The translations under genes were made by a program, and so were the position numbers. Source: Crocinitomicaceae bacterium (GTDB lineage: Bacteria > Bacteroidota > Bacteroidia > Flavobacteriales_D > Crocinitomicaceae). Taken from it: DNA of 64,000 nucleotides. The stretch is taken from assembly GCA_022447585.1 (NCBI GenBank), contig JAKVAR010000006.1:372001-436000 (forward strand). Direction: 5' to 3'. The notes under the pieces were generated by a model, which saw only the letters and a list, made by a program, of their open reading frames with translations, did no database searches and was not told the DNA's origin. This document shows, piece by piece, positions 33,158-42,151 of this stretch; positions within the stretch are counted from its first letter, which is position 1, and every line of letters starts with the position of its first letter.

Positions 33158-33823
33158 ATGAGCAGATTTGTGTTTTTAGTCGTTTTTTTGGTTGTAGGAG
33201 TTTCAATTACTTATTACCTGATGATTCCTGAGGAAAAAATGTTGAAAGTGATAAACCCAATTGATCTAGACCCCCAAATGGTTGATGAATCTTTATTAAT
33301 GGACAGAAAAGGATACGGTCATACTATTGGCGAGTTTTCTTTTTTAAATCAGAATGGGGAAACTATCACACAGCAGCAAACGGATGGAAAGGTTTATGTT
33401 GCAGAATACTTTTTTACAACATGCGGGTCCATTTGTCCTATTATGAATGAGCAAATGCAGCGAATTCAGAAAGTATATTTGCGTGAACAAGACCTGAAGA
33501 TTTTAAGTTTTACAGTTTATCCAGAAGTGGATACAGTAGAACAAATGAAACGATATGCATTAGAACATGAGGCTAACGATGGTCAATGGCATTTTTTAAC
33601 AGGTAATAAAGCTGACCTATATAGTTTAGCAAGGAAATCATTTTTCGTACTGAAACCAGCTGAAGCAGAAAATTTGGGTGATGCCAATAGTGACTTCATT
33701 CATACAAATAATTTTGTGTTAGTTGACAGGAAAAGAAGAATTAGGGGGTATTATGATGGTACATCAACCGCAAGTGTTGATTCATTAATTTATGATATTG
33801 GAAGACTTCTGAAAGAAGAGTAA
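33158..33823 (+). CDS. SCO1/SenC family copper-binding thioredoxin-fold protein
   Basis: Predicted 221-residue membrane-anchored protein: residues 1-22 form an uncleaved or signal anchor, and the rest is an exported thioredoxin-fold domain. The copper site TTCGSICPIM (C-x3-C-P) lies near residue 88, with the conserved histidine in DFIHTNNFVLVD near residue 182. SCO proteins deliver copper to, or reduce, the CuA site of cytochrome c oxidase; a general thiol redox role is possible. No oxidase genes are adjacent. Confidence 0.92.
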   Translation: MSRFVFLVVFLVVGVSITYYLMIPEEKMLKVINPIDLDPQMVDESLLMDRKGYGHTIGEFSFLNQNGETITQQQTDGKVYVAEYFFTTCGSICPIMNEQMQRIQKVYLREQDLKILSFTVYPEVDTVEQMKRYALEHEANDGQWHFLTGNKADLYSLARKSFFVLKPAEAENLGDANSDFIHTNNFVLVDRKRRIRGYYDGTSTASVDSLIYDIGRLLKEE

Positions 33824-33870
33824 AATAGGGGCAATATAGTTATATCTTAACTTTAGATCTTTTGTCAAGA

Positions 33871-34074
33871 TTAATCTTCTGATTCTAGTTCTTTCAAAAT
33901 TTCATTCACATCTTCTTCTGTCGAAGTGAGTTTAGATTTACATATTTTGATTAACTCAGCTGCTCGTTTCACTTTAACGCTTAATGCATCCACAGTAATT
34001 TCACCATCTTCAATGTCTGCAACAATTTGCTGCAATTCATCAAAGGCTTCAGTATATTTTGGTTCTTTACTCAT
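33871..34074 (-). CDS. xseB: Exodeoxyribonuclease VII small subunit
   Basis: Predicted 67-residue helical subunit of exonuclease VII: KYTEAFDELQQIVADIEDGEITVDAL and the following helical pair are the family pattern. Its start overlaps the xseA stop by eight bases, so the two are translated together, in the usual large-then-small order. No terminator is obvious before the convergent SCO gene. Confidence 0.93.
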   Translation of the reverse strand: MSKEPKYTEAFDELQQIVADIEDGEITVDALSVKVKRAAELIKICKSKLTSTEEDVNEILKELESED

Positions 34075-35455
34075 TGTCTTGTGTTTTCGCTTTCACGATA
34101 GATGTAAGGATAAATGTACTGGTTTTTGTAGTTATTTCATCACCAATTTCTGCATTATTACTATTACTAACTGTTTTACCATTAATGGTTGTAATAGAGT
34201 ATCCTCGTTTTAAGACATTTATCGGATCCATTAATCTGATAGAGTGAATCATTCGCTCAATTTTCTCAGAATTTCTCAGAATCAGTTGAAATGTAGATTG
34301 AGGTATACCTGCTTTAATTCTATCTAATTTGTCATTCTTGCGCTGCAATAAATATTTACTTGAACTAATGGATTGATGTTCTAGGCGGTGTACTTTCTTT
34401 CTGTTGAAAAACAGATTTTCTCTGACTTCATTTTTTAACATTCTGCTTTTTTGAAGTAAAATGTGATTTGTACCTGTTAGGTACTGTTTTGTCATATGTT
34501 TAAAGGATTGCGAAGCAGCTCGAAATTGTAATCTTTCTTCTGCTAATTTGCTTTTTGTTCGTGTTTTAATGGTTTTGATTGCGTCATTAATCGGTGTAGA
34601 GAAATTGTGGAAAGCTTGAATTAGAAAGTCTCCCAATTCTGTTGGTGTTATTGAGTTTCTATAAGAAATCATTTCTGCAACAGTTAAGTTTGTCGAATGA
34701 CCAATCCCCGTTAGAACAGGTAATGGGAAAGATGCAATGGCCTTACAAAGTTCATAATTATTATAACATGAAAGGCCAACTTCTCCCCCTCCTCCACGAA
34801 CAATAACGATTACATCAAAATGATCACGAATCCTTTCTATAGTCTTTAATTGCTTAATGATTGAGCTTGAAGCATTGTCTCCTTGCAAGTATGCCGGAAA
34901 TAGCATGGTAAAAAACCGGTATCCCCAATTATTAGATTCAATTACTTGCATGAAATCAGATAATCCCTTACTTGAGTCTGCAGAAATCACGGCAACACGT
35001 TTTGGAAGTAATGGGAACTGAAGATGCTGATTTAGATTTATTAACCCTTCTTTTTGCAGTTTTTTAAGTGTTTCTTGTCGTTCTCTTTGTAGTTCTCCAA
35101 GTGCATAATTTGGATCAATATCCATAATTTGTAGACTCATTCCATACGTTTCATGGAAACTGACCTTCACTTGCATCAACAAGGTTGAATCTTCTTTTAA
35201 TGGCTCTTTTACGACCTGAATAAATCGCTTATTTATTCTTTCAAAATTGTGATTCCAAATACTACCACTTATTTGAGCTACAATTTTACCATCTTCCTTT
35301 TGTAAAAGCTCTGGAAAGCAGTGACCACTTGAGAAACGATTCAACTTATGCATTTCTACTTTAACCCAGTAAAGTTGTTGGTAGCGTTCTTCAATTGTCT
35401 TTCGAATTGAAGAAACAACTTGTTTTAATGTGAAGATTTTTTGATTAGTTGACAC
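34067..35455 (-). CDS. xseA: Exodeoxyribonuclease VII large subunit
   Basis: Catalytic subunit of the single-strand exonuclease VII, acting in DNA repair. Of 462 residues, the N-terminal OB-fold covers about 1-110 (YWVKVEMHKLNRFSSGH), followed by the catalytic domain with VAVISADSSKGLSDFM, VIVRGGGGEVGLSCYNNYEL and TGIGHSTNLTVAEMIS, then a long coiled coil and the C-terminal RGYSITTINGKTV. The start codon is GTG at 35455, preceded four bases upstream by TAACTTTA. It is followed by xseB. Confidence 0.95.
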   Translation of the reverse strand: MSTNQKIFTLKQVVSSIRKTIEERYQQLYWVKVEMHKLNRFSSGHCFPELLQKEDGKIVAQISGSIWNHNFERINKRFIQVVKEPLKEDSTLLMQVKVSFHETYGMSLQIMDIDPNYALGELQRERQETLKKLQKEGLINLNQHLQFPLLPKRVAVISADSSKGLSDFMQVIESNNWGYRFFTMLFPAYLQGDNASSSIIKQLKTIERIRDHFDVIVIVRGGGGEVGLSCYNNYELCKAIASFPLPVLTGIGHSTNLTVAEMISYRNSITPTELGDFLIQAFHNFSTPINDAIKTIKTRTKSKLAEERLQFRAASQSFKHMTKQYLTGTNHILLQKSRMLKNEVRENLFFNRKKVHRLEHQSISSSKYLLQRKNDKLDRIKAGIPQSTFQLILRNSEKIERMIHSIRLMDPINVLKRGYSITTINGKTVSNSNNAEIGDEITTKTSTFILTSIVKAKTQDNE

Positions 35456-35459
35456 GCTA

Positions 35460-35515
35460 TAAAGTTAATGGAATTCAAAATAGATTAAGTGATTTTTACA
35501 AAGTTGCTAACTTTG
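35460..35515. promoter_or_regulatory. Divergent -7 elements for xseA and pgk
   Basis: Minus strand TAACTTTA (35467-35460) ends four bases before the xseA GTG; plus strand TAACTTTG (35508-35515) lies 19 nt before the pgk ATG. The arrangement resembles the M42/SCO spacer. Confidence 0.45.
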
Positions 35516-35534
35516 CTCACTTAAACATCAAGAA

Positions 35535-36728
35535 ATGCAAGATATACACTCATACGATTTTAATGGAAAAAGAGCATTAATTAGGGTTGATTTCAATGTG
35601 CCTTTGGACAAAGAAACGTTAGAAGTTACTGATAATACTAGAATTAGGGCTGCTGTCCCTACAATAAAACACATCCTTGACAATGGCGGAAGTGTAGTGA
35701 TTATGTCACATTTAGGTCGGCCAAAAGATGCATCTGAACCCAAGTTTTCACTAAAAAACATTGTAGAGCATACGTCGAATGTATTAGGTGTAGAGATTAA
35801 ATTTGGTGGAGATTGTATTGGAAATGAGGCGCTTGAAATGAGTGCGAATTTGAAACCTGGAGAAGTAATGATGTTAGAAAACGTACGTTATTACAAACAA
35901 GAAACTACGGGTACTGAAAGTTTCGCTGAGACCCTTGCCAAACACGGTGATGTATATGTAAATGACGCTTTTGGAACTGCCCACCGAGCGCACGCAAGTA
36001 CGACAGTTGTAGCTAAGTTCTTCCCAAATGACAAAATGTTTGGATTCCTTATTGAAGGCGAGATTAAGAGTGCAGATAAAGTATTGAATAGTAATGAAAA
36101 ACCATTAACAGCTATAGTTGGTGGAGCTAAAGTTTCATCAAAAATTACAATCATTGAACGTTTATTAGACAAAGTGGATAATTTGATTGTTGGAGGTGGA
36201 ATGGCATATACCTTTGTTAAGGCAAACGGAGGAAAAGTTGGAAACTCATTAGTAGAAGATGATTATTTGGAAATGGCAACTCGTATCTTGAATGATGCGA
36301 AAGCAAAGGGAGTTAATTTATATATCCCTGTGGATACTGTTATTGCCGATGCATTCAATAATGATGCAAATCGAAAAGAAGTAGTAATTGGTGAAATTCC
36401 TGATGGATGGATGGGACTTGATGTTGGATCTGAAACAGCGAAAGAATGTTCTGATATTATTTCTAACTCTCGTTTAATTCTTTGGAACGGGCCAATGGGT
36501 GTTTTTGAAATGGAAAACTTCCAGGATGGAACCGTAGCTGTTGCCAATTCAATTGTTGATGCTACATCCAAAGGTGCCTTCTCTTTAATTGGTGGAGGTG
36601 ATTCAGTTGCGGCAATTAATAAATTCAATTTAGCAGATAAAGTAAGTTATGTTTCTACCGGAGGTGGAGCAATGTTAGAATACTTGGAAGGAAAAGAACT
36701 GCCTGGAATTAAGGCTATTAGAGGATAG
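35535..36728 (+). CDS. pgk: Phosphoglycerate kinase
   Basis: Glycolytic and gluconeogenic enzyme transferring phosphate between 1,3-bisphosphoglycerate and ADP. The 397 residues contain all standard blocks: [69 protein letters not shown] and the C-terminal [18 protein letters not shown]. It seems to be monocistronic; a T-rich stretch follows the stop. Nothing is unusual. Confidence 0.98.
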   Translation: MQDIHSYDFNGKRALIRVDFNVPLDKETLEVTDNTRIRAAVPTIKHILDNGGSVVIMSHLGRPKDASEPKFSLKNIVEHTSNVLGVEIKFGGDCIGNEALEMSANLKPGEVMMLENVRYYKQETTGTESFAETLAKHGDVYVNDAFGTAHRAHASTTVVAKFFPNDKMFGFLIEGEIKSADKVLNSNEKPLTAIVGGAKVSSKITIIERLLDKVDNLIVGGGMAYTFVKANGGKVGNSLVEDDYLEMATRILNDAKAKGVNLYIPVDTVIADAFNNDANRKEVVIGEIPDGWMGLDVGSETAKECSDIISNSRLILWNGPMGVFEMENFQDGTVAVANSIVDATSKGAFSLIGGGDSVAAINKFNLADKVSYVSTGGGAMLEYLEGKELPGIKAIRG

Positions 36729-36786
36729 TTTTTACTTTTTTTGTGGAATAATAAAACTTAAAGCATCTCATTACTAAAATTATAGT

Positions 36787-39042
36787 ATGAGGTGTTTTTT
36801 GTTTTTAGTGAGTTTGTTTTTTATTGTAAGTACTAATGCTCAAAAAGGTGGAGTTTTTATAAAATGTCTGAATGAATTGGATGGAAAGCCAGTTTCTATT
36901 TGTATGAACGTTAAGGAAGACAGGACAATAATTCGAAATCAGTGTTCTAATGAATTGGGAGTAATCAGGTTTGAAAATTTGCCAATTGGCTCAAATCAAT
37001 TCGACCTACTTTTTGAAGGAAATCATTTTGATACACAAAACATATTCATTCAACCAAATCAAGTTTATCAGTTGGTTCTTGAGGTTAATGTAGATTATTT
37101 GATCGCGCATACATCGAAAGGGACGTCTTATCAAAGGTCGGCGAATGGAGAAAGTGAAGCTCTTCCATCTCACACTTCGTCTAGTGTCAGTCAAAATAAT
37201 CAAATGAATGCTATCTACTCCGATGGTAGTATGAATTTTGAATCTGTTAATGTCACGTCTTATAAACTTCCTTTAATTAATTATTCAGGGGGAAGTGCGA
37301 CCACACTTACAAGAGAGGATATAACTAGACTTCCATCTAGAAATGTAAGTTCAATTGTCGGAACAATAGGAGGGGTTCAATCTTCTGAAGATGGAAATAC
37401 GATAAATATTAGAGGATCAAGATCAGGTGCAACGGTCTATTATGTTGACGGAATTAGAATGCGCAATGAAATGGCAATACCTAAGGCTTATATTGAAGAG
37501 GTAAAAGTATACACTGGCGGTATTCCTGCAAATTATGGCGATGCTACAGGAGGTGTTATTTCAATTCAAACTCATGGAATAGATGGTTACAGTGAAATGA
37601 ATGGTTTAAAATCGAAACGGCGTCGAAATAAAAAAAGAACGACACCAAGTACGTATGTCTATCAAGAACCAGATTATTACAATTCTTTCGATTTAGATAA
37701 ATTCTTACCTATTTATGAAAATGATTTCTTGTCGTCAGTTGTTCACCCAAATTCTACTTTTAGCATTGATGTAGATCGCGCTTCTTGGTCTTATGTTAAA
37801 CAACGTTACAAAATTGGGTCGCGAATTAATCGAGATGCAGTTAAGATGGAGGAGATGATTAATGCTTTCAGTTATAAACAGGTTGAAGTTCCTCAAAATG
37901 AGTTAATGCATGTGGATGTCCAATATTCTGATTGCCCATGGAATGATACAACTGAATTGGTAGCAATACATTTGAAAGCTACAGACATGCCAGAAAACGT
38001 TGAAAGAAAGCCACACAATTTTGTTTTCCTCATTGATGTGTCTGGTTCTATGCAATCTGAGGATAAGCTAGGATTGTTGAAACAAGGGTTGACCGAATTT
38101 GTGCAGACTTTGAACGCTAAAGACCGAGTATCAATTGTTACTTACGCTGGAAGTTCAGGCGTTGTTTTGAAACCAACTCTTTGTAAAGACAAAAGCGCGA
38201 TATTGAACGCACTAGATGAGTTAGAAGCTGGTGGATCAACGAATGGAATAGGTGGAATTCAAACCGCATATGAGTTGGCAGAAGGAAATTACAACCCCGA
38301 ATTAAACAATAGAATTATTCTTTGTACAGATGGAGATTTTAATGTTGGAATCAGTTCAAATGGTGATTTGGAAAACTACATTTCGAAAAAACGAGGAAAA
38401 GGAATTTACTTGACAGCTTTGGGTTTTGGAATGGGGAATTATAAGAATGATATTCTAGAAACTCTGGCGGATAAAGGGGACGGAAATCACTTTTATATTA
38501 ATGATATGGCAGAGAGTAAAAGGGTTTTAGTTCTGGAGATTGGAAATTTAATGAATATTGCGCGTGATGTTAAACTGAATGTCGAATTTAATCCAAAGGA
38601 AGTGCTGAATTACCGTCTTATTGGTTACGAAAATAGATTACTTAAACCGAAAGACTTTGAGGATGACACAAAAGATGCTGGTGAAATTGGATACGGACAT
38701 AAAGTAACGGCGATTTATGAAATTACACGTGGGAAATCGTCTAAGGAGAAGACGCATTTTACTACAACGAAAGTGCGTGGTGGTGAGGATTTGGTATTTG
38801 TGAAATTGCGATATAAATCATTCGAAGATTCATCAAGTGTTGAACGAAAATATGCGCTAAAGAAGAGTCATGAAAAAACGAAGAACGAATTGTTAAATAT
38901 TGTTGCTTCGTTTGGCTTAATCTTAAGGGATTCTATGTTCAAGGGAAACATGACCCCAGCTAAATTGAAGGAAATGGCAGCAGCTTATGAAGCCAAAAAT
39001 GAAGACGAGAAGCAGTTGAAAGACATGATTTTACAGCTTTAA
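36787..39042 (+). CDS. Exported VWA (YfbK-type) protein with carboxypeptidase-like and TonB plug domains
   Basis: Predicted 751-residue protein with signal peptide (MRCFLFLVSLFFIVSTNAQ). Residues about 20-105 resemble a carboxypeptidase-regulatory-like domain, about 170-262 a TonB receptor plug (DITRLPSRNVSSIVGTIGG, IRGSRSGATVYYVDGIRM, YGDATGGVIS), then a basic linker (KSKRRRNKKRT) and a YfbK-like N-terminal region plus VWA domain with MIDAS DVSGSM near residue 420, ending in a DUF3520-like part. No beta-barrel follows the plug, so this is not a transporter. It lies alone; the stop is one base from the convergent M48 gene. Role unknown; adhesion or complex assembly is inferred from VWA. Confidence 0.88.
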   Translation: MRCFLFLVSLFFIVSTNAQKGGVFIKCLNELDGKPVSICMNVKEDRTIIRNQCSNELGVIRFENLPIGSNQFDLLFEGNHFDTQNIFIQPNQVYQLVLEVNVDYLIAHTSKGTSYQRSANGESEALPSHTSSSVSQNNQMNAIYSDGSMNFESVNVTSYKLPLINYSGGSATTLTREDITRLPSRNVSSIVGTIGGVQSSEDGNTINIRGSRSGATVYYVDGIRMRNEMAIPKAYIEEVKVYTGGIPANYGDATGGVISIQTHGIDGYSEMNGLKSKRRRNKKRTTPSTYVYQEPDYYNSFDLDKFLPIYENDFLSSVVHPNSTFSIDVDRASWSYVKQRYKIGSRINRDAVKMEEMINAFSYKQVEVPQNELMHVDVQYSDCPWNDTTELVAIHLKATDMPENVERKPHNFVFLIDVSGSMQSEDKLGLLKQGLTEFVQTLNAKDRVSIVTYAGSSGVVLKPTLCKDKSAILNALDELEAGGSTNGIGGIQTAYELAEGNYNPELNNRIILCTDGDFNVGISSNGDLENYISKKRGKGIYLTALGFGMGNYKNDILETLADKGDGNHFYINDMAESKRVLVLEIGNLMNIARDVKLNVEFNPKEVLNYRLIGYENRLLKPKDFEDDTKDAGEIGYGHKVTAIYEITRGKSSKEKTHFTTTKVRGGEDLVFVKLRYKSFEDSSSVERKYALKKSHEKTKNELLNIVASFGLILRDSMFKGNMTPAKLKEMAAAYEAKNEDEKQLKDMILQL

Positions 39043-39043
39043 G

Positions 39044-39973
39044 TTAAAGTTGTTCCAAGATTTTTATCCTTTGCTCAATTGGTGGGTGGGTTGCAAACAA
39101 GCCTGAGAAAGATGAAAATAGATTTTTTTTCTTTGATTTGCCATGCTGAATGAACATGGATTTAACATCATCGGTTTTCGTTTCTACTTCGTAATTTCTT
39201 GATATTTTTCGAAGAGCCGAAGCCATTGCCATTGGGTCTCTTGTCATTTCCACAGCACCGGCATCAGCTAGGTATTCTCGTTTTCTAGAAAGAGCAAATT
39301 TGAATAAAATGGATAGGAAGTAAACAACAACTGCAATAAGTAAGGCTACGATCATTAAACGCGGATCAGTTTTATCATCTCTTCGTCTTCCTGCGCTGCC
39401 CCATAATACAGATCGAAATAAAATTTCAACCAGAAAACCGAAAATTCCAACAAAAATTATACTGACGATGAGTAATCGAACATCTTTATTTCGAATATGT
39501 GTTAATTCATGAGCAATAACTCCTTCCAACTCTTTTTCATCAAGGGTATCAATTAATCCACGCGTCAGGGTAATGGCATATGTTTTCTCATTAATTCCAG
39601 ATGCAAAAGCATTTAATGCACTTGAATCAATGATGTAAAGCTTAGGCATCTTCATGCCGATTGACATGCATAGGTTCTCTGTCAAGTTGTAGATGGTCAT
39701 GTTGTTTTTTCGCGACAAAGATCTAGACTTAGTCGCGAAGCTAATTAATCGACTATGCATCGCATAGGCAATCGCGAACCAAGCAGCTACTCCCATAAAT
39801 ACAAAAGGAATTGTACTTATGAAGTTGGAATTAACTTCTTCCATGTTTGGTTGAAAACCAAAAAAGAAGAAGAGATACACGCCTAAAAGTATAAGCAAAG
39901 GAAAACCAATCAACAGAAGAATCGAATTCCTGTTGTTCTTATTAATTTGACTCTGTAGACCTACGTATTTCAC
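39044..39973 (-). CDS. M48 family (HtpX-like) membrane zinc metalloprotease
   Basis: Predicted 309-residue protease with two N-terminal membrane helices (about 18-38 and 50-72) and two more in the middle. The zinc motif IAHELTHIRN (HExxH) is near residue 150 and the third ligand region SRKREYLADAGAVEMTRDP near residue 228. Such proteases degrade damaged membrane proteins. It is the second gene after lemA, an established gene pair. Confidence 0.93.
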   Translation of the reverse strand: MKYVGLQSQINKNNRNSILLLIGFPLLILLGVYLFFFFGFQPNMEEVNSNFISTIPFVFMGVAAWFAIAYAMHSRLISFATKSRSLSRKNNMTIYNLTENLCMSIGMKMPKLYIIDSSALNAFASGINEKTYAITLTRGLIDTLDEKELEGVIAHELTHIRNKDVRLLIVSIIFVGIFGFLVEILFRSVLWGSAGRRRDDKTDPRLMIVALLIAVVVYFLSILFKFALSRKREYLADAGAVEMTRDPMAMASALRKISRNYEVETKTDDVKSMFIQHGKSKKKNLFSSFSGLFATHPPIEQRIKILEQL

Positions 39974-39984
39974 TTAGGTTGCAT

Positions 39985-40548
39985 TCAGAATTTTACTTCT
40001 GGGGCTTTATCAAGTTGTTCTCTTTGAGTTTCACCTAAATCGAACATTGGCTGTGTCGTCATTTTCTTTATGTTAGCCACAATGTTTGTAGGAATTGATT
40101 CGATAGCCGTGTTAAGTTCTTTTGTAGTTGAATTGAAAAAACGTCTTACAGCGGCAAGCTTATTTTCAATATCAGAAATCTCATTTTGTAATTGCAAGAA
40201 ATTTGCACTTGCTTTTAAATCGGGGTAAGCTTCTACTTGAATGTTAAACGCACTCATTGCTGCACCTAACTCATTTTCTGCATTTACCTTATCGTTAATC
40301 GACTTAGCACCCATTGCATTTGATCGGGCTTCAGTAATGCGCGTTAAAACACCACTTTCATGATCCATATAACCCTTAACTGCTCCAATCAATTGCGGAA
40401 TTAAATCGTGTCGTTGTTTTAATTGTACATCGATATCGGCAAAAGCATTTTCACGATTGTTTTTTAGCGCAACAAGTTTATTGTTTGCAGAAATGTACCA
40501 TATTACAATTATTGCTACGAGCCCTAGTATTACTAATAATGCTGTCAT
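39985..40548 (-). CDS. lemA: LemA family protein
   Basis: Predicted 187-residue protein with one N-terminal membrane helix (about residues 1-20) and a helical-bundle body: RENAFADIDVQLKQRHDLIPQLI is the family hallmark. It precedes the M48 protease gene by 11 bases, in the usual lemA-htpX arrangement. Biochemical function is not firmly known; a link to membrane stress is inferred from the protease. Confidence 0.94.
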   Translation of the reverse strand: MTALLVILGLVAIIVIWYISANNKLVALKNNRENAFADIDVQLKQRHDLIPQLIGAVKGYMDHESGVLTRITEARSNAMGAKSINDKVNAENELGAAMSAFNIQVEAYPDLKASANFLQLQNEISDIENKLAAVRRFFNSTTKELNTAIESIPTNIVANIKKMTTQPMFDLGETQREQLDKAPEVKF

Positions 40549-40643
40549 TTAATTCGATTTAATTTTAACCTAATATAACTATTTTCAATTTCTCCTGTAA
40601 CTTTTCACTAACTTGTTTGTCTTACAGGTGAAAATTAACTTAA

Positions 40644-41126
40644 ATGACTCCAAAAGAGTACAATATTGCTGTCGATCAGTTTTCGGATAATATATTCCGA
40701 TTCGCACTGAAACATCTGAGAAATGAGATGTCGGCAAAAGATATTGTGCAAGAAACATTTACAAAGGTTTGGGCAAAACATGAAGAGGTTAATGCAGAAA
40801 AGGTTAAGTCCTATTTGTTTACAACAGCATATCATACAATAATTGATTGGGTAAAAAAAGAAGGACGTTCTGGAGATATTGAAAATACACAAGAAAGGTC
40901 AGCTGATGTTTCAATTAATCATGATGTGAAAGAAGTTTTGAATGAGGCATTGGAAACGTTACCAAAAATTCAAAAATCAGTTGTCTTACTTCGTGATTAT
41001 GAAGGGTATAATTATGCAGAAATTGCAGACATAACATCTTTAAGTGAGTCTCAAGTGAAAGTGTATATATTTAGAGCACGAAAAGCATTGAAAGAATATA
41101 TAAAAAGATTAGATTTAGTTATATAA
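40644..41126 (+). CDS. ECF-type RNA polymerase sigma factor
   Basis: Predicted 160-residue sigma-70 family protein with region 2 (FRFALKHLRNEMSAKDIVQETFTKVW, then SYLFTTAYHTIIDWVKK) and region 4 (LPKIQKSVVLLRDYEGYNYAEIA, SLSESQVKVYIFRARKALK). It lacks region 3, as ECF factors do. The stop overlaps the start of the next gene by one base (TAATG), so both are translated together and the next gene is its probable anti-sigma factor. The regulon is not evident from the sequence. Confidence 0.94.
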   Translation: MTPKEYNIAVDQFSDNIFRFALKHLRNEMSAKDIVQETFTKVWAKHEEVNAEKVKSYLFTTAYHTIIDWVKKEGRSGDIENTQERSADVSINHDVKEVLNEALETLPKIQKSVVLLRDYEGYNYAEIADITSLSESQVKVYIFRARKALKEYIKRLDLVI

Positions 41127-42151
41127 TGGAAAGAATAAGCATATTTAATTACGAAGCATTTTACCTCGATTTCCTAGAAGGAAATTTAAATGAGGCAGAT
41201 GCTGTATTGCTTATGAATTTCCTTGAAGAGAATCCATCTTTGCGCATGGAAGACGAGGAATTACCATTATTTGACGTAGATACTATAGTTCTTGATGAAG
41301 AAGTCAAGAATGAGTTGCGACAACCGTTATTAACAGATAAGATTCATTTGAATAATGTGGAGTTTTTCTTAATTAGTGAAGCGGAAGGTTTGTTGCCTGA
41401 ACCTAAAATTGATGAGCTGACGTTGTTCATTTCAAACAACCAATCATTAATGTATGATAAAGGTATTTATGCGGTTGTAAAATTTGCTCCGGATATGTCA
41501 GTTGTTTATGCCAATAAAGCAGGATTAAAGCGTAAAAAAACCATTACGCTTTGGCCATACATATCGATCGCTTCTGCGGCGGCAGTTATTCTATTCTTTA
41601 TGACCTGGTCTTCAATTAACAACACTGTTATTGATTTTAATAATCCACGTTTGATTAAAGCAAATACGAAAAACCAAAACGAAACTAGCACAATTCAAAA
41701 TTCAGAACGAATGAATGATATTGTTATTCCTAACAATGATTTAAATGATGTTGTGGACAATGGATACCCAACTTATGTTGTTCAACATGTAGGTTTACCT
41801 TCAATTGAAAATCAAGGAATTAGAGTTGTAGAGGCTGGTGTTGATCAAATCAACCACCGCTCTGTTAAACCCGTTTTAACGTCAATTCAAACGGGTGAAC
41901 TTGAACCGATAACAAAGCGCATCTATGCAGAAAACAACCAAGAAAAGAGTAAAAATAATGTTCCTGAAAACGGCAACAAGGCCTTAGCTAGGTTTGTTGA
42001 CATGCAAAACCCAATTGAGCCTGTTACTTCTTTTATCGAATCTAGAACGAATAGAGAAGTTGATTTTAGAACTACAAAAAAGATTGAAGGTAAACGCAAA
42101 GGCTTTTTTCTAAAGGTTGGAAAACTGGAAATATCAAGAAAGAAACACTAA
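41126..42151 (+). CDS. Probable membrane-bound anti-sigma factor
   Basis: Predicted 341-residue protein. The N-terminus (NYEAFYLDFLEGNLNEADAV) is the pattern seen in Bacteroidota anti-sigma-like proteins; a single membrane helix lies near residues 146-165 (LWPYISIASAAAVILFFMTW) and the C-terminal 175 residues would be outside the cytoplasm, polar and disordered-looking. No ZAS zinc motif is visible. The assignment rests on the one-base overlap with the sigma gene and the topology. Its 3' end overlaps the convergent hydrolase gene by four bases. Confidence 0.75.
   Translation: MERISIFNYEAFYLDFLEGNLNEADAVLLMNFLEENPSLRMEDEELPLFDVDTIVLDEEVKNELRQPLLTDKIHLNNVEFFLISEAEGLLPEPKIDELTLFISNNQSLMYDKGIYAVVKFAPDMSVVYANKAGLKRKKTITLWPYISIASAAAVILFFMTWSSINNTVIDFNNPRLIKANTKNQNETSTIQNSERMNDIVIPNNDLNDVVDNGYPTYVVQHVGLPSIENQGIRVVEAGVDQINHRSVKPVLTSIQTGELEPITKRIYAENNQEKSKNNVPENGNKALARFVDMQNPIEPVTSFIESRTNREVDFRTTKKIEGKRKGFFLKVGKLEISRKKH

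Noticed and set aside
36263-36628. 121-codon open frame antisense to pgk
   Set aside because: It lies wholly inside the well conserved pgk gene, its translation has no family character, and the sense gene explains the open frame.
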